Below are positions 23,351-32,117 of a DNA stretch of 64,000 nt, one piece after another. The position numbers were made by a program, and so were the translations under genes. This DNA is from Propionibacteriaceae bacterium (GTDB lineage: Bacteria > Actinomycetota > Actinomycetes > Propionibacteriales > Propionibacteriaceae): contig JAISHO010000022.1 in NCBI GenBank assembly GCA_031262485.1, positions 61,009 through 125,008 on the forward strand. Reading direction: 5' to 3'. Positions within the stretch are counted from its first letter, which is position 1; every line of letters begins with the position of its first letter. The notes under the pieces were generated by a model, which saw nothing but the letters and a program-made list of their open reading frames with translations, did no database searches and was not told the origin of the DNA.

Positions 23351-23938
23351 TCACAGCTCCATCTGGCGAGCGGTCGCAACTGACAGATCGCGGTTGGCCA
23401 GGCGCTCGACGAGATGAAGGCTCATGTCGATGCCGGCTGTCATCCCGGCCGAGGTGATGATCGATCCCTCGTCGACCCAGCGGCGGTTCTCCAACACCGT
23501 CACTTGGGGATGACGGCGACGTAGTTCATCGGTGTAGTGGGCGTGGGTCGTCGCCTTCTTGCCGTCGAGCAGGCCGGCGGCGGCGAGGATGAACGCGCCG
23601 GTGCAGACGCTGGCGAGGATGCGGACCTGCTCGGCTTGGCTCCGCACCCAATCGACGACGTCGGTCCCACTGATCTGGGCGTCGACCCCGACGTGCCCGC
23701 CGGGGATGATGAGGCAGTCGAGCGCCGGGGCGTCGTGGTTCGTCGCGTCGGGCAGGATCCGGGCGCCACCGCGGGCCGTCACTGGATCCATCGAGGCGGC
23801 CAGAGTGACGACCGAGAAGATCTCCGAGTCGCCGTCTTCCCCGGCTAACCGGGAGGCAGTCGAGAAGACTTGGAAGGGCCCGGCATGATCGAGCAGTTCC
23901 ATTCCGTCGAACGCATAGATTCCCACAGTCAAAGTCAT
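23351..23938 (-). CDS. DJ-1/PfpI family protein (class I glutamine amidotransferase-like)
   Basis: The 195-residue product has the DJ-1/PfpI fold markers: a start of MTLTVGIYAFDGMELLDHAG, the IIPGGHVG loop, and the nucleophile elbow ASVCTGAF with C112, followed by THAHY. Members include isonitrile hydratases, glyoxalases and the N-terminal domains of AraC-type regulators, so the reaction cannot be named. There is no DNA-binding domain. The start at 23938 is preceded by GAAGGAAG; the frame extends further but without similarity. It is convergent with glpK and divergent from ispH. Confidence 0.85.
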   Translation of the reverse strand: MTLTVGIYAFDGMELLDHAGPFQVFSTASRLAGEDGDSEIFSVVTLAASMDPVTARGGARILPDATNHDAPALDCLIIPGGHVGVDAQISGTDVVDWVRSQAEQVRILASVCTGAFILAAAGLLDGKKATTHAHYTDELRRRHPQVTVLENRRWVDEGSIITSAGMTAGIDMSLHLVERLANRDLSVATARQMEL

Positions 23939-24146
23939 CGTGTTGTCTTCCTTCGTCGGGGCCGATTCGGGTAGAGGCCTCACTTGGGCCGGTGTTCGGG
24001 GTTGACGCGGCCGCTGAGCGGAGATGGCGGTGACTCGTTGAAAGGTTCCACCACTCACAACCCCCACCAATGTACAACCTATGGCCTAAACCACAGAGCT
24101 GTAAATGGCGACCCGGCCGCACTCGTATGCTGAGGAGATGCCTGCC

Positions 24147-25142
24147 ATGAGTTCCTCCCCACGGGGCAAAGTCGTCGTGGCCGCCCCGCGTGGCTATTGC
24201 GCCGGCGTCGACCGTGCCATCGCGACGGTCGAGCGCCTCCTCGAGACCCACGAGGGCCCGATCTATGTTCGGCGCGAGATCGTGCACAATCGTCATGTCG
24301 TCTCGGATCTCCAGGCCCGGGGGGCGATCTTTGTCGCTGAGGCCGACGAGGTGCCCGAAGGCGCGACGGTCGTCTTCTCGGCCCACGGCGTCTCCCCAGC
24401 GGTGCGTGAGACGGCCGCCACCCGGGGGTTGGTCACGATCGACGCGACCTGCCCGCTCGTCTCGAAGGTCCACCGGGAGGCTAGGCGGTTGGCCGCCGCC
24501 GGCGACGACATCGTCCTCATCGGGCACGCCGGCCACGAGGAGGTCGAGGGCACGATGGGGGAGGCGCCCGAGCGGATCCACCTCGTCGAGCGAGCCGACG
24601 ACGTCGAGGGCCTCGACCTGCCCGATCCCGATCGAGTCGCCTATCTCACTCAGACCACCCTCAGCGTCGACGAGACGCGCGAGACCATCGCCTGCTTGCG
24701 CGAACGTTATCCCCGTCTCATCGATCCGCCGAGCGAGGACATCTGCTACGCCACCCAGAATCGACAACGCGCCGTCAAGGCGATCGCTCCTGAGACCGAC
24801 GTCATCATCGTCGTCGGATCACGCAACTCCTCGAATTCGGTCCGCCTCGTCGAAGTGGCCGAGGAAGCCGGCACTCCCGCTCATCGGGTCGATTCGGCCG
24901 ACGAGTTGGATCCCGCCTGGTGGGCCGGCGCCACGAGCGTCGGGGTGACCTCGGGAGCGTCGGTGCCCGAGCGTCTCGTCCAGGACGTCGTCGCCCGCCT
25001 CGGCGAGGAGGGGTACACCGAGGTGGTCGAGCGCCCAGTCGTGGCGGAGACGATCACTTTCGCCATGCCCGGGGAACTGCGTCGCTCCGCTCGTCGTGAG
25101 GCCGATCGGGCGTCGGAGGACGGCGTGCCGGGGCCGCGCTGA
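24147..25142 (+). CDS. ispH: 4-hydroxy-3-methylbut-2-enyl diphosphate reductase
   Basis: Last enzyme of the MEP isoprenoid pathway; a [4Fe-4S] enzyme making IPP and DMAPP. The three cluster cysteines are present as C18 ([12 protein letters not shown]), C102 (DATCPLV) and C200 ([10 protein letters not shown]), and the [14 protein letters not shown] block is intact. ATG 24147 is preferred over the in-frame ATGs at 24105 and 24138 because GAGGAG then lies about 9 nt upstream. The 331-residue length is typical. Its place between map and infA is unusual. Confidence 0.96.
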   Translation: MSSSPRGKVVVAAPRGYCAGVDRAIATVERLLETHEGPIYVRREIVHNRHVVSDLQARGAIFVAEADEVPEGATVVFSAHGVSPAVRETAATRGLVTIDATCPLVSKVHREARRLAAAGDDIVLIGHAGHEEVEGTMGEAPERIHLVERADDVEGLDLPDPDRVAYLTQTTLSVDETRETIACLRERYPRLIDPPSEDICYATQNRQRAVKAIAPETDVIIVVGSRNSSNSVRLVEVAEEAGTPAHRVDSADELDPAWWAGATSVGVTSGASVPERLVQDVVARLGEEGYTEVVERPVVAETITFAMPGELRRSARREADRASEDGVPGPR

Positions 25143-25218
25143 CGGGCGATCGCGCCGCCGAGGAAGCGATCGACCCCTAACCTTGTCATCCCCGTCACCA
25201 GGCCTGGATCACTCGGAT

Positions 25219-25247
25219 TTGGGAACTTGGGATGGACGGAGTAAAAT
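25219..25247 (+). promoter_or_regulatory. Candidate promoter of infA-rpmJ
   Basis: TTGGGA (25219-25224) and TAAAAT (25242-25247) are separated by exactly 17 nt. This is the best-formed promoter in the ribosomal part of the window and gives a leader of about 140 nt before infA. It would restart transcription after the glp/ispH insertion. Confidence 0.6.
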
Positions 25248-25395
25248 ACCGGCTTGGTTGTCTGTAGACGTATGTCTGCGTCAACGCTCGGTGAATCTCT
25301 TGAGTCGCTGAGGCGAGTTCCCGTCTCCACGGGGGCCACGCTGAGGCTCAGGAATAATTCCCGGGTTCGACTGGTTACTGTACGCGAGAGAGTTC

Positions 25396-25617
25396 ATGGC
25401 GAAAAAAGAAGGAGCCCTTGAGGTCGAGGGAACAGTCGTCGAGGCGTTGCCGAACGCGATGTTCCGGGTCGAATTGACGAATGGCCACAAGGTCTTGGCG
25501 ACGATCTCCGGCAAAATGCGGCAACACTACATCCGCATCCTGCCGTCGGATCGTGTCGTCGTCGAACTATCCCCGTACGACCTGGCCCGAGGTCGTATCG
25601 TCTACCGTCACAAGTAG
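25396..25617 (+). CDS. infA: Translation initiation factor IF-1
   Basis: IF-1 occupies the A site of the 30S subunit during initiation. The 73-residue OB-fold product ([20 protein letters not shown] to GRIVYRHK) is complete and typical. rpmJ follows after 88 nt, in the usual order. It appears to have its own promoter. Confidence 0.97.
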   Translation: MAKKEGALEVEGTVVEALPNAMFRVELTNGHKVLATISGKMRQHYIRILPSDRVVVELSPYDLARGRIVYRHK

Positions 25618-25705
25618 ACGCGAGCCGATCGAAGTAGCAGAACAGTGGGCCGCCGGTCGTCGCCCGTGAGGTGACCCGGAGCCGTGAAGGAGAAAGTGAG
25701 CCGAA

Positions 25706-25819
25706 ATGAAGGTTCAGCCGAGCGTCAAGCGCATCTGTGACAAGTGCAAGGTGATCCGTCGTCACGGACGTGTCATGGTCATCTGCGACAACCCGCGTCA
25801 CAAGCAGCGTCAAGGCTGA
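25706..25819 (+). CDS. rpmJ: 50S ribosomal protein L36
   Basis: A 37-residue protein beginning [20 protein letters not shown]. The zinc ligands C11, C14, C27 and H32 are all present, so this is the zinc-binding (C+) form of bL36. A GAAGGAGAAAG Shine-Dalgarno precedes the ATG. It lies between infA and rpsM as in most bacteria. Too short for most automatic gene lists. Confidence 0.96.
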   Translation: MKVQPSVKRICDKCKVIRRHGRVMVICDNPRHKQRQG

Positions 25820-25847
25820 GGCAAGCCCATCAGCCTCCATCAGCTTT

Positions 25848-25876
25848 CGCCCGCCCTGGTTCGACCGGGGTGGGCG
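25848..25876 (+). terminator. Strong hairpin after rpmJ
   Basis: A 13-bp stem (CGCCCGCCCTGGT with ACCGGGGTGGGCG, two G-T pairs) closes on a 3-nt loop 29 nt after the rpmJ stop. There is no T run. It probably ends or attenuates the infA-rpmJ transcript ahead of the alpha operon. Confidence 0.5.
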
Positions 25877-26130
25877 ATCGCGACGCCCGGGCCGGATGAG
25901 CGATCATCCCACGGGCGCCGTATCGACGAACACAACTGAATATCGCGCCTGGCTCGGGTCTTTTGGTCCGTCCGGGCGCTCAGACAGCGTGAACGCACAC
26001 TGCGGCGGGTCATCCCGCTTCGGTTCACCCCCGGACGAAGGCCGGGGCCCCGGTTCGGGGAACGCGTCACGTCCGACACCTTCGACCTAGGCGGTCACAC
26101 GCCTAGTCCATCCGAAAGGGACACCGCCCT
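25877..26130 (+). promoter_or_regulatory. Leader region of rpsM with a small hairpin
   Basis: The rpmJ-rpsM gap of 311 nt holds no gene. Apart from the hairpin just after rpmJ it has a 7-bp stem (CTAGGCG with CGCCTAG, 26087-26106) shortly before the GAAAGGGA Shine-Dalgarno of rpsM. In E. coli the corresponding leader is where S4 represses the alpha operon; no pseudoknot could be established here by eye. I found no clear promoter. Confidence 0.35.
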
Positions 26131-26505
26131 ATGGCACGCCTCATCGGTGTCGATCTGCCACGCGAGAAGCGTCTGGAGATCGCGCTCACCTACATCTTCG
26201 GCATCGGCCGTACCCGAGCCGCGAAGATTCTCGAAGCCACCGGCATCAGCGGAGATATCCGGGTGCATGAATTGACGGACGAGCAGCTCGTCCAGCTCCG
26301 CGATTTCATCGAAGCCAATTACGAGATCGAAGGCGATCTGCGCCGTTCGGTCGCGGCCGATATCCGCCGCAAGATCGAGATCGGCAACTATCAAGGACGT
26401 CGCCACCGTTCCGGCCTGCCGGTGCGGGGACAGCGCACGCGAACCAACGCGCGCACCCGCAAGGGCAAGAAGAAGGCCGTCGCCGGTAAGAAGAAGGCGC
26501 GCTGA
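26131..26505 (+). CDS. rpsM: 30S ribosomal protein S13
   Basis: S13 (uS13) in the 30S head bridges to the 50S subunit. The 124-residue product begins [21 protein letters not shown], with [10 protein letters not shown] and the basic tail [17 protein letters not shown]. Full length. First gene of a tight run rpsM-rpsK-rpsD-rpoA-rplQ. Confidence 0.98.
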   Translation: MARLIGVDLPREKRLEIALTYIFGIGRTRAAKILEATGISGDIRVHELTDEQLVQLRDFIEANYEIEGDLRRSVAADIRRKIEIGNYQGRRHRSGLPVRGQRTRTNARTRKGKKKAVAGKKKAR

Positions 26506-26531
26506 CCCGCGAGGAAGTGAAGAGATAATCC

Positions 26532-26939
26532 ATGGCAACTGCAAGTCGTAAGGCCGCCGCGAAGACGAAGGTGCGCCGCAAGGAACGCAAGAACATCCTC
26601 GTCGGCCAGGCTCATATCAAGTCGACGTTCAACAACACCATCATTTCAATCACGGATCCGACTGGCGCGGTCATCTCTTGGGCCTCCGCCGGCACTGTCG
26701 GGTTCAAGGGCTCCCGCAAGTCGACGCCCTACGCCGCTCAGATGGCGGCGGAGGCGGCCGGCCGTCGTGCCATGGAGCACGGCATGAAGCGGGTCGATGT
26801 TTTCGTCAAGGGCCCGGGTTCGGGGCGTGAGACGGCCATCCGGTCGCTCGGCGCCGTCGGGTTGGAAGTGGGGGCGATCCAAGACGTCACCCCTGTTCCC
26901 CACAATGGTTGCCGCGAGCCGAAGCGCCGTCGCGTCTGA
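26532..26939 (+). CDS. rpsK: 30S ribosomal protein S11
   Basis: S11 (uS11) shapes the 30S platform near the mRNA exit. The 135-residue product has [19 protein letters not shown] and the C-terminal [18 protein letters not shown] signature. It follows rpsM by 26 nt and precedes rpsD by 39 nt. Confidence 0.98.
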   Translation: MATASRKAAAKTKVRRKERKNILVGQAHIKSTFNNTIISITDPTGAVISWASAGTVGFKGSRKSTPYAAQMAAEAAGRRAMEHGMKRVDVFVKGPGSGRETAIRSLGAVGLEVGAIQDVTPVPHNGCREPKRRRV

Positions 26940-26978
26940 CCCTCACCCACCCGAATCGAAGAAAAGGACGACATCACC

Positions 26979-27584
26979 ATGGCCCGCTACACCGGTCCAC
27001 TGACCCGCAAGTCCCGCCGTCTCGGCGTGGACCTCGTCGGAAACGACAAAGCTTTTGATCGGCGTCCCTACCCGCCCGGCATGCACGGTCGCGGTCGGAC
27101 GAAGGATTCCGAGTATTCACAGCAGCTCAAAGAGAAGCAAAAGGCACGTTTCTCTTATGGCGTGCTTGAGAAGCAGTTCCGCCGTTACTACGAGGAGGCG
27201 ACGCGTTCGAACCTCAAAACCGGCGACATCCTCCTGCAGATCCTCGAGTCACGCCTCGACAACGTCATCTATCGCGCTGGCCTCGCCGCCACCCGGCGCC
27301 AGGCCCGCCAGCTGGTCAGCCACGGCCACTTCCTCGTCAATGGGCAGAAGGTCAATATCCCCAGCTTCAGGGTCACCCAGCACGACATCATCGACGTGCG
27401 GCCCAAGTCGGTCGATCTGCACCCCTTCCTCATCGCCCGTGAGCTCCACGGCGAGCGGACGGTGCCGGCCTGGATGGATGTTCGCCTCAGCCAGATGCGG
27501 ATCATCATCCATCAGCTGCCGACGCGCGATCAGATCGTCATCGATCTTCAAGAACAGCTCATCGTCGAACTTTATTCGCGGTGA
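26979..27584 (+). CDS. rpsD: 30S ribosomal protein S4
   Basis: S4 (uS4) starts 16S assembly and, in E. coli, represses the alpha operon. The 201-residue product lacks the N-terminal zinc cysteines (begins MARYTGPLTRKSRRLGVDL), i.e. the zinc-free form, and has the S4 RNA-binding domain with RQARQLVSHGHFLVNG. GAAAAGGA precedes the ATG. Confidence 0.97.
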   Translation: MARYTGPLTRKSRRLGVDLVGNDKAFDRRPYPPGMHGRGRTKDSEYSQQLKEKQKARFSYGVLEKQFRRYYEEATRSNLKTGDILLQILESRLDNVIYRAGLAATRRQARQLVSHGHFLVNGQKVNIPSFRVTQHDIIDVRPKSVDLHPFLIARELHGERTVPAWMDVRLSQMRIIIHQLPTRDQIVIDLQEQLIVELYSR

Positions 27585-27687
27585 TCTCTCGGCGGTCCCC
27601 ATCACCGGCTACGGCTGGGATGGGGGTCCGTCAGTTCATCAACGATTCGTCGTCATATAGCGGGCGGCGGAAAGGACAACCACCACT

Positions 27688-28689
27688 ATGTTGATCGCAC
27701 AGCGACCCACTCTCGACGAAGAGGAAGTCTCTGAATTCCGTTCCCGGTTCGTCATCGAACCGCTTGAACCAGGCTTCGGCTACACTCTCGGAAATTCGTT
27801 GCGCCGCACCCTTCTCAGCTCGATCCCCGGCACCGCCGTCACGAGCATCAAGATCCAGGGAGTCTCGCACGAATTCTCGACTATTCCCGGCGTCGTCGAG
27901 GACGTCACCGAACTCATCCTCAACGTCAAGAGCCTCGTGCTCGGCTCCGACGAGGACGAGCCGGTTCAGATGTACCTCAAGAAAGCCGGCCCGGGCGAGG
28001 TCACCGCAGCTGATATCTCGGCTCCCTCCGGTGTCACCGTCTACAACCCCGAGCTTCACCTCGTCACGCTCGGCGAGAAAGGGTCGATCGACATCGAGTT
28101 CACCGTCGAGCGCGGCCGGGGCTACGTCTCCGCCGTTCTCAACAAGGGCGTCGACGACGAGATCGGGCGGATCCCGGTCGATTCGATCTATTCCCCGGTT
28201 CTCAAGGTGACGTACCGCGTCGAGGCGACCCGTGTCGAGACGCGCACCGACTTCGACAAGCTCATCATCGATGTTGAGACGAAGCCGGCCATCCTGCCTC
28301 GTGACGCTCTCGCCTCGGCTGGGAAGACGCTCGTCGAGCTCTTCTCCCTGGCCCGAGAGCTCAACGTCGAAGCCGAGGGGATCGAGATTGGTCCCTCCCC
28401 GGTCGACGAGCGGTTGGCCCAGGACCTCGCCATGCCGATCGAGGATCTCAGCTTGACGATGCGGTCGTACAACTGCCTCAAGCGCGAGGGCATCCACACG
28501 GTCTCCGAGTTGGTCGGCCGCAGCGAGCAGGATCTCATGGACATCCGCAACTTCGGCCAGAAGTCGATCGACGAGGTCAAGTCGAAACTGACGGAACTGG
28601 GCTTGGGTCTGAAAGATTCCCTCCCCGGCTTCGACGGCTACTCGCCCACCTATGACGCCGAGCCGGACTACTCGACCGAGCAGTTCTGA
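27688..28689 (+). CDS. rpoA: DNA-directed RNA polymerase subunit alpha
   Basis: Alpha assembles RNA polymerase and contacts upstream promoter DNA. The 333-residue product has the N-terminal dimerisation domain ([20 protein letters not shown] near residues 29-48) and the C-terminal helix-hairpin-helix domain ([20 protein letters not shown], then [15 protein letters not shown]). Length and architecture are standard. Within the alpha operon between rpsD (103-nt gap) and rplQ. Confidence 0.98.
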   Translation: MLIAQRPTLDEEEVSEFRSRFVIEPLEPGFGYTLGNSLRRTLLSSIPGTAVTSIKIQGVSHEFSTIPGVVEDVTELILNVKSLVLGSDEDEPVQMYLKKAGPGEVTAADISAPSGVTVYNPELHLVTLGEKGSIDIEFTVERGRGYVSAVLNKGVDDEIGRIPVDSIYSPVLKVTYRVEATRVETRTDFDKLIIDVETKPAILPRDALASAGKTLVELFSLARELNVEAEGIEIGPSPVDERLAQDLAMPIEDLSLTMRSYNCLKREGIHTVSELVGRSEQDLMDIRNFGQKSIDEVKSKLTELGLGLKDSLPGFDGYSPTYDAEPDYSTEQF

Positions 28690-28764
28690 GCGGCACGCAT
28701 CAGCTCATTCGAACATCCCGGGCCCATCCGGTCCACGACAACAAGATATTTGGAGTAAGACACC

Positions 28765-29382
28765 ATGCCAAAGCCGACGAAAGGGCCTCGTTTGGGCGGC
28801 AGCCCGGCTCATGAGCGGATCATCCTGGCCAACTTGGCCAGCCAACTGTTCGAGCACGGTCGCATCACGACGACGGAGACGCGGGCCAAGCGCGTTCAGC
28901 CCCTGGCCGAGAAGCTGATCACGAAGGCGAAGCGCGGTGATCTCCACTCCCGCCGGATCGTGTTCCAGACGATTCGCGATCGCAGCGTCGTCCACGTTCT
29001 CTTCACCGAGATCGCGCCGGCTTTGGCCGAGCGTGAGGGTGGCTACACCCGGATCACGAAGATCGGCAACCGCAAGGGTGACAACGCCCCGATGGCCATC
29101 ATCGAGGTCATCAGCGAGTCGGTCGAGGAATCGCGCCGTAACAAGGGTCGTGTGGCCAAAGCCTCCGCCGCGAAGCCGGCCGCTGCCGCCGCCAAGGTCG
29201 AGGAGACGGTCGACGAGGTCGCCGACGTGGTGGAGAGCCCGGCTGACGACGTCGAGGAGACGGTCGCCGCGCTCGACGACACCGTTGACGAGGTGGCCGA
29301 GGACGTCGCCGACGAGTCCGACGCTGCTGTCTCCGATGCCGCTGACTCCGCGGTGGCGGAGGATGACGACGAGAAGAAGTGA
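28765..29382 (+). CDS. rplQ: 50S ribosomal protein L17 with acidic C-terminal tail
   Basis: L17 (bL17) stands at the tunnel exit. Residues 1 to about 120 are canonical ([40 protein letters not shown]). The remaining roughly 85 residues are an Ala-rich and then strongly acidic Asp/Glu/Val tail ending DDDEKK, so the protein is 205 residues instead of about 120-130. Acidic L17 tails are seen in other actinobacteria. Last gene of the alpha operon. Confidence 0.97.
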   Translation: MPKPTKGPRLGGSPAHERIILANLASQLFEHGRITTTETRAKRVQPLAEKLITKAKRGDLHSRRIVFQTIRDRSVVHVLFTEIAPALAEREGGYTRITKIGNRKGDNAPMAIIEVISESVEESRRNKGRVAKASAAKPAAAAAKVEETVDEVADVVESPADDVEETVAALDDTVDEVAEDVADESDAAVSDAADSAVAEDDDEKK

Positions 29383-29429
29383 TCCTCGTCGCCCTGCGTG
29401 ATCGTTGATCGGTCACGGTAACGCTTGAC

Positions 29430-29464
29430 TGCGGCCACCCTGCCCACCTGGGAGGGTGGCCGCA
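29430..29464 (+). terminator. Hairpin closing the alpha operon
   Basis: A perfect 12-bp stem (TGCGGCCACCCT with AGGGTGGCCGCA) encloses an 11-nt loop that can pair three more bases. It lies 47 nt after rplQ and 40 nt before the glycosyltransferase start. There is no T run; likely terminator or pause site. Confidence 0.6.
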
Positions 29465-29503
29465 GGTCTACATGAGGACTTTTCAGGAAGGGAAGGTGGA
29501 ACG

Positions 29504-30628
29504 ATGACGGGTGAACGAATCGCCCAGATCGCGAATTTCGTCGGTCCGACCTCAGGCGGGTTGCGCCGGGCGGTCGACGCCTTGGGCCGGGGCTACACCG
29601 AGGCCGGCTTCGAGCGGATCCTCATCATTCCCGGCCCGCAGGACGCCATCAGCGAATCGGAATCCGGGTGGACGCTGTCGATCGCGTCCCCGGCTGTGAC
29701 GGGCGGTTACCGGCTATGTCTCAGCCCGAGGAAGGTCTGTCAGGCCCTCGATCGTTTCAAGCCCACCTCGGTCGAGGTCTCCGACAAGTGGACGATGACG
29801 GTGGCGGCGCTGTGGGCTCGCCGCCATGGTGTCGGCAGCGTCCTGTTCAGCCATGAGCGCCTCGACGACATGGCGTCGATGTTCATGCGGATGGACGTCT
29901 CCACCCCCGTCCATGTTCTCAACCGCCGCCTCGCCCGCTGGTACGACCGGGTCGTGACGACCTCACAGTATTCGGCGGGCGAATGGGAGGGTGTCGACGC
30001 CGATCTGCGCATCGTCCCCCTCGGCGTCGACCTCGAGCGTTTCACACCAGACTCTGAGAATCTTTCTCCGGACGCATCGGTCGAGGCGACGGAGGGGGGT
30101 CGCCCGCTGTCGCTGATCTACGCCGGCCGCCTCTCGCGGGAGAAGAGCCCCCACCTGGCCGTCGCCACCGCCGTCGAACTCGACCGCCGCGGCATCGATC
30201 TGAGGATGGAGGTCTACGGCACCGGTCCGCATCTCGACGAGGTGGCGATGATCGCCGAGGGCGCCCCCGTTTTCTTCCACGGCTACCTCGATGGGCGCGA
30301 CGCCCTGGCGGCGTCCTATCGCCAAGCCGACATCTCCCTGTCGGTCTGCCCGGCGGAGACTTTCGGCTTGGCCGTGTTGGAGGCTCTCGCCTGCGGCACC
30401 CCTGTCGTCACCTCCGATCAAGGCGGAGCCCGGGAAATCGTCGATGAGACCTGCGGCGATTGGGGCGAGCCGGATCCGGTGTTCTTGGCCGACGCCGTCG
30501 AACGACTGTGGGCACGGCTGCGAACGGACCGGTCCGGGATCCGCCGGGCCGCCCGACGCCGGGCCGAGGCCTACCCTTGGTCGACGCCGATCGCCACCAT
30601 GATCGACCTGCACCGGGAGTTCCTGTGA
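29504..30628 (+). CDS. GT4-family glycosyltransferase
   Basis: The 374-residue product has a two-domain GT-B outline: an N-terminal Rossmann-like half with a glycine-rich acceptor loop (FVGPTSGGLRRAV) and a C-terminal GT4 nucleotide-sugar half with IYAGRLSREKSPHLAV and PAETFGLAVLEALACGTPVV, which contains the E-x7-E retaining signature. GT4 enzymes in this phylum often use GDP-mannose to build lipoglycans, but donor and acceptor are not shown by the sequence. It is probably transcribed alone: a hairpin lies on each side. ATG 29504 follows GGAAGG; an earlier in-frame start at 29456 would overlap the hairpin. Confidence 0.88.
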   Translation: MTGERIAQIANFVGPTSGGLRRAVDALGRGYTEAGFERILIIPGPQDAISESESGWTLSIASPAVTGGYRLCLSPRKVCQALDRFKPTSVEVSDKWTMTVAALWARRHGVGSVLFSHERLDDMASMFMRMDVSTPVHVLNRRLARWYDRVVTTSQYSAGEWEGVDADLRIVPLGVDLERFTPDSENLSPDASVEATEGGRPLSLIYAGRLSREKSPHLAVATAVELDRRGIDLRMEVYGTGPHLDEVAMIAEGAPVFFHGYLDGRDALAASYRQADISLSVCPAETFGLAVLEALACGTPVVTSDQGGAREIVDETCGDWGEPDPVFLADAVERLWARLRTDRSGIRRAARRRAEAYPWSTPIATMIDLHREFL

Positions 30629-30650
30629 GCCGATCGCGGATCTGAGACGA

Positions 30651-30683
30651 CGAGGGGCACGACCGCAGTGGTCGTGCCCCTCG
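30651..30683. terminator. Bidirectional terminator between the glycosyltransferase and sodA
   Basis: A perfect 14-bp stem (CGAGGGGCACGACC with GGTCGTGCCCCTCG) with a GCAGT loop lies between convergent genes. No long T run on either strand. Confidence 0.75.
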
Positions 30684-30713
30684 AACGTTGAGAACCGGCG
30701 GTTCCCGTGGCTC

Positions 30714-31331
30714 TCAGATGAGGCCCGGGGTCTGGGCGACGGCGCGGGCGTAGCGAGCGGCGACGTCATCCCAATTGACGACGTTCCACCACGACGCCAC
30801 GTAGTCGGCCTTGACGTTCTTGTACTGCAGGTAATACGCGTGTTCCCACATGTCGAGTTGAAGGACGGGGATCTGCGCAGCCGGCAAGTTGCCCTGCTGA
30901 TCGAAGAGCTGGTAGATGCCGAGACGCTGGCCGAGGACATCCCAGGCCAGGACGGACCAGCCGGAGCCTTGGACGCCGAGGGCGTTCTCGTTGAAGTGCT
31001 TCTGGAACGGTGCGAAGCCACCGAAGGTCTCGTCGATGGCGGAGGCCAGGTCACCGGTCGGCTCGCCACCACCGTTGGGGGACATCACCTTCCAGAAGAT
31101 GGAGTGGTTGATGTGCCCGCCGAGGTTGAAGGCGAGATCCTTCTCCAGCTTGCTGAGCGATGAGAAATCACCCTTGTCCCGGGCTTCGGCCATCTTCTCC
31201 AGCGCGGTGTTGGCGCCGGTGACATAGGCCTGATGGTGCTTCGAATGGTGAAGCTCCATGATCTCCGGAGCGATGTGGGGGGCAAGGGCGGAGTAGTCGT
31301 AGTCGAGATCGGGCAAGGTGTAAACAGCCAT
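30714..31331 (-). CDS. sodA: Superoxide dismutase, Fe/Mn family
   Basis: Converts superoxide to oxygen and peroxide in the cytosol. The 205-residue product has all four metal ligands: H28 (MELHHSKHH), H76 (GGHINHSIFW), D160 and H164 (LDMWEHAYY). Whether iron, manganese or either is used cannot be decided from the sequence. The start at 31331 has AGAGAGAAG upstream and gives the conserved MAVYTLPDLDYDYSAL; the frame runs further 5' without similarity. Single-gene unit. Confidence 0.96.
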   Translation of the reverse strand: MAVYTLPDLDYDYSALAPHIAPEIMELHHSKHHQAYVTGANTALEKMAEARDKGDFSSLSKLEKDLAFNLGGHINHSIFWKVMSPNGGGEPTGDLASAIDETFGGFAPFQKHFNENALGVQGSGWSVLAWDVLGQRLGIYQLFDQQGNLPAAQIPVLQLDMWEHAYYLQYKNVKADYVASWWNVVNWDDVAARYARAVAQTPGLI

Positions 31332-31523
31332 GATGCTTCTCTCTGGTCGCGGTTGATTCTGGCTCGCGACAATTCGCAAGCTATCCCACCTACCTTAGTG
31401 GTTTGAGGCGTCGAGAGCCCTTGCGAAATAGACCATCGCTTTCTCACCACCCGATCAGCCGGTGGCGACGCGAAAAACGCTCGCCGGCCGCGACTCCTTG
31501 GTCACCACTCCACCACTCGATGA

Positions 31524-32117
31524 TCATCCGACGGAGACGCGGAAGACGCGATAACCCTTGGCTGAGCCGAGCCGCTGGCAATCCCACCCTTCGTCGAGGA
31601 GCCATCCGGCCAAGGAGTCGGCGCCGAGATTGCGGGCGACGACGAGATAAGCCCGGCCCTGAGGGCTGAGTCGGGACAACCACGTCGACAGGAGCAAGTG
31701 GAGGGCGGGCTTGCCGATCCGGATCGGGGGATTCGACCAGATCTCATCGAATCGTTCGTCGTCGGAGACCTCATCGGGGGTGAGCGCGGTGACGCGTTCG
31801 CCCAGCCCGAGGCGGGCGGCGTTGAGGCGGGTCATCTCGACGGCCCGTTCGTTGACGTCGATCGCGGTGATCTGGGCCTGGGGAACGGCCAGACCGAGGG
31901 CACACGTGATGGGGCCGATGCCGCAGCCGAGGTCGAGCAGGCGGGGGGAGCCGGTGGGAGGATCGCACGTCCGTAAGAGAACGGCGGTGCCAGGGTCGAG
32001 ACGCCGGGCGGAGAACACGCCGTTCGAGCTGAGGAGAGTGACCTCGTGGCCCCACAACGTCATCGGCGCCTCGAAGAGATCAGCCGGCTGATCAGGGGTC
32101 TCGAAATAGTGGCTCAC
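31524..32117 (-). CDS. RsmC/RlmG-like class I methyltransferase
   Basis: A 197-residue SAM-dependent methyltransferase with motif I DLGCGIGP (62-69) and the catalytic motif NPPIR (129-133), which is characteristic of enzymes making N2-methylguanosine in 16S or 23S rRNA (RsmC, RlmG). Only the catalytic half of those two-domain E. coli enzymes is present, as usual in Gram-positives. GTG start overlaps the truA stop by 4 nt (GTGA). Third gene of a minus-strand unit trmB-truA-this gene, all RNA modification. Exact target nucleotide is inferred only. Confidence 0.85.
   Translation of the reverse strand: MSHYFETPDQPADLFEAPMTLWGHEVTLLSSNGVFSARRLDPGTAVLLRTCDPPTGSPRLLDLGCGIGPITCALGLAVPQAQITAIDVNERAVEMTRLNAARLGLGERVTALTPDEVSDDERFDEIWSNPPIRIGKPALHLLLSTWLSRLSPQGRAYLVVARNLGADSLAGWLLDEGWDCQRLGSAKGYRVFRVSVG

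Noticed and set aside
31380..31400. A DtxR/iron box upstream of sodA
   Set aside because: Only ACCTTAG-like fragments are present; the 19-bp palindrome expected of a DtxR or IdeR site is not formed.
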